This document shows, one piece after another, positions 5,642 to 7,615 of a stretch of 7,615 bases of DNA. The notes under the pieces are model-generated. The model worked only from the letters and a program-made list of their open reading frames with translations. It did not search any database and had not been told where the DNA came from. The translations under genes and the position numbers were made by a program. The number at the start of each line of letters is the position of its first letter. Within the stretch, counting starts at the first letter, position 1. This DNA comes from Actinomyces sp. (GTDB taxonomy: Bacteria; Actinomycetota; Actinomycetes; Actinomycetales; Actinomycetaceae), in contig DUQT01000218.1 in assembly GCA_012837655.1 (NCBI GenBank), positions 1 to 7,615 of the forward strand, given 5' to 3'.

Positions 5642-7536
5642 CGCTGCAGGCTCTCCATGAGCTCAGTTATTTCCGCGACGGAATGATCAACATCTAGGTG
5701 GAGGTGCTCGATGATCTGGGCGCGCTTGGCGTGATCCAGGAACTGCTTCGGAATTCCCCTTGCCATCACCGGCGTGAACTTTCCTTCCCGAGCCAACGCG
5801 TCGCGGACAGCGGCACCAAATCCATTTGCCTCAAGCCCGTCCTCAAAAGTCACGATCAGGTTCGAATCTGCGATCTGATCGACCAGGTCCTGAGTTACGG
5901 GAAGGAGCCAGCGCGGATCAATCACCCTGGTACGGTAGCCTTCCTCGGCAAGTTTGCGCGCGGTTTCCAAACCATTGTTAGCAAATGAGCCAGTAGCAAG
6001 AATGGTGATCTCAGCATCGTCCTCGTCAAGGAGGACGTCGCCCCACTCTTCCCTTGAAATGGCCTCTATGGGCTTGGGTAGCGCTCCCTTGGGATAGCGA
6101 ACAACGGTGGGGGCATCATCTATTGCGGTTGCTTCGCGCAGCGCCAAACGCAAGGTTTCCTCATCGCGAGGTGCGGCTAGGCGCAGGCCCGGAACGATTG
6201 AAAGCATCGCAATGTCCCACATTCCATTGTGGGAAGGCCCATCGTCACCGGTGATTCCCGCACGGTCAAGCACGAAAGTAACGCCGGCCTTGTGCAGGGC
6301 AACGTCCATTAGGACCTGGTCAAAGGCGCGGTTCAAGAATGTTGAGTACACCGCAAACACGGGGTGTGCTCCGGCGTAGGCCATTCCTGCGGCGGAAGTA
6401 ACGGCGTGCTGTTCAGCAATGCCTACGTCGATGACGCGATCCGGGTAGCGCTTCTTGAGCGGTAGCAGTCCCACGGGAGCCATCATTGCCGCCGTGATAC
6501 CTACGATCTTGGGGTCTTTCTTTGCGAGCTTGACGATCTCGTCAGCAAAAACGGCCGTCCAACCAAATCGTGAAGGAGCCACCGGCAACCCGGTTTCGGG
6601 GTGGATCTTTCCAACTGCGTGGAAGCGGTCAGCAACGTCCTCTTCCGCCGGAGTGTATCCGCGGCCCTTCTGCGTGATCACGTGAAGAAGAATCGGCTGT
6701 TTGGCAGCCTTTGCTCTGGTTAGAGCGAACTCGATTGCGACCTCGTCGTGACCATCGATCGGGCCGACGTATTTGATGCCCAGATCCGCGAACATGACGC
6801 CCGCGGTGATTGCGTCGCGCATGCCTTCCTTCAGGCCGTGCAGAGTGTCAAACGCTACTTCACCCGGTTTGCCACGCGACAGAAGTTGCTTTTTACCCCA
6901 AGCCAGCGCCTTCTCGTAGCCCTCCGACATGCGTAGCGCGTCAAGGTGATGTGCAAGGCCACCAATCGTCGGAGCGTAGGAACGACCATTGTCATTCACG
7001 ATGATCACGAGGTTTCCATCCTTGTGGTCACCAATGTTGTTAATCGCTTCCCAAGCCAACCCGCCTGTCAGGGCACCGTCACCAATGACGGCTACGACGT
7101 GGTCTTCGCGGCCAGTGCGCTTAAATTCACGCATGATGCCCTCGGCCCACGAAAGCGCGGTGGATGCGTGCGAGTTTTCAACAATGTCGTGCTTGGATTC
7201 AGCTCGTGATGGATACCCGGACAGTCCGCCCTCTTGGCGCAACTTTGAAAAATCAGTGCGGCCTGTCAAAAGTTTGTGTACATAAGCCTGGTGGCCAGTG
7301 TCGAAAACGATGGCGTCACGCGGGGAATCAAACACGCGGTGAATCGCAAGAGTCAGTTCAACGACACCAAGATTGGGACCCAGGTGACCGCCGGTGCGCG
7401 ATACGGACTGGACCAGGTACTCCCGAATCTCCGCTGCGAGCTCTATAAGCTCAGCCGATGTCAGCGCCCGAATATCTGCGGGCCGCTTAATCGACGCGAG
7501 GAGCTTTCCTGGCTTAACAGTCACTGGATTATCCAT
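5638..7536 (-). CDS. dxs: 1-Deoxy-D-xylulose-5-phosphate synthase
   Basis: Dxs condenses pyruvate and glyceraldehyde 3-phosphate into DXP with thiamine diphosphate and Mg2+. This is the first step of the MEP isoprenoid pathway, and DXP also feeds thiamine and pyridoxal synthesis in many bacteria. At 632 residues it has normal full length. The N-terminal domain holds SRTGGHLGPNLGVVELT (His51), FDTGHQAYVHKLLTGR (His82) and the thiamine-binding motif GDGALTGG (152-159) ending at NDN (181-183). The transketolase central domain holds DVGIAEQHAVT with catalytic Glu375, and DRAGITGDDGPSHNG. The C-terminal domain contains ILATGS and FEDGLEANGFG. ATG at 7536 is supported by AGGATGG seven to eight bases upstream and by the usual KLLASI start. 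The gene runs against the RNase D-like gene, and the two stop codons share bases 5638-5641. That arrangement matches dxs1 in mycobacteria. No clear terminator or promoter was seen; only 79 bp upstream are available. Confidence 0.98.
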   Translation of the reverse strand: MDNPVTVKPGKLLASIKRPADIRALTSAELIELAAEIREYLVQSVSRTGGHLGPNLGVVELTLAIHRVFDSPRDAIVFDTGHQAYVHKLLTGRTDFSKLRQEGGLSGYPSRAESKHDIVENSHASTALSWAEGIMREFKRTGREDHVVAVIGDGALTGGLAWEAINNIGDHKDGNLVIIVNDNGRSYAPTIGGLAHHLDALRMSEGYEKALAWGKKQLLSRGKPGEVAFDTLHGLKEGMRDAITAGVMFADLGIKYVGPIDGHDEVAIEFALTRAKAAKQPILLHVITQKGRGYTPAEEDVADRFHAVGKIHPETGLPVAPSRFGWTAVFADEIVKLAKKDPKIVGITAAMMAPVGLLPLKKRYPDRVIDVGIAEQHAVTSAAGMAYAGAHPVFAVYSTFLNRAFDQVLMDVALHKAGVTFVLDRAGITGDDGPSHNGMWDIAMLSIVPGLRLAAPRDEETLRLALREATAIDDAPTVVRYPKGALPKPIEAISREEWGDVLLDEDDAEITILATGSFANNGLETARKLAEEGYRTRVIDPRWLLPVTQDLVDQIADSNLIVTFEDGLEANGFGAAVRDALAREGKFTPVMARGIPKQFLDHAKRAQIIEHLHLDVDHSVAEITELMESLQR

Positions 7537-7615
7537 GGCACCATCCTAATGGGCAAAACAGTTCAGCCATAACGCAGGCGCAACACGTCTTCTGGGCGAT
7601 CAAGACATACCGCCC

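Noticed and set aside
7537..7615. Riboswitch or defined promoter upstream of dxs
   Set aside because: Only 79 bp are available. Apart from the AGGATGG ribosome binding site I see no convincing -10/-35 pair and no conserved THI-box-like sequence.

Overview
The window is a stretch of actinobacterial chromosome of moderately high GC. Four complete protein genes and the 3' part of a fifth fill almost all of it. The best guide to the organism is the block DUF3000 gene - RNase D/HRDC gene - convergent dxs. This is the arrangement I know from mycobacteria (Rv2680-Rv2681-dxs1) and other Actinobacteria. The FemAB-type cell-wall aminoacyltransferase, the moderate GC and the GTG starts suggest a lineage with lysine or ornithine peptidoglycan and interpeptide bridges, perhaps Actinomycetaceae (Actinomyces, Trueperella, Mobiluncus and relatives). 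The family assignment is inference.

Layout, left to right. (1) 1-1116, plus strand: C-terminal two thirds of treZ, the last enzyme of trehalose synthesis from maltodextrins. (2) 1117-1296: a convergent spacer filled by a degenerate tandem repeat of about 56 bp. The repeat begins inside the end of treZ and finishes in a strong hairpin that probably terminates transcription in both directions. (3) 1297-3528, minus strand: a large two-domain protein joining a FemAB-type transferase to an ATP-grasp ligase, probably an enzyme of peptidoglycan cross-bridge synthesis. (4) 3529-3825: a divergent spacer with eight tandem copies of an 18-bp unit, two adjacent palindromes and a promoter placed for leaderless initiation. 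(5) 3826-4425, plus strand: DUF3000 protein, overlapping (6) 4418-5641: a ribonuclease D-like exonuclease. (7) 5638-7536, minus strand: dxs, the entry enzyme of the MEP isoprenoid pathway, whose stop codon overlaps that of the exonuclease gene. (8) 7537-7615: the upstream region of dxs.

The genes do not form one pathway. There are two convergent junctions (treZ/FemAB and RNase D/dxs) and one divergent promoter region (FemAB/DUF3000). Only DUF3000 and the exonuclease look like an operon. FemAB-ATP-grasp and dxs both feed cell-envelope synthesis in a broad sense, because isoprenoids supply the lipid carrier for peptidoglycan, but nothing in the sequence links their control. The unusual content is the fused bridge enzyme and the two unrelated intergenic repeat arrays. 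I see no mobile element, RNA gene or CRISPR array.
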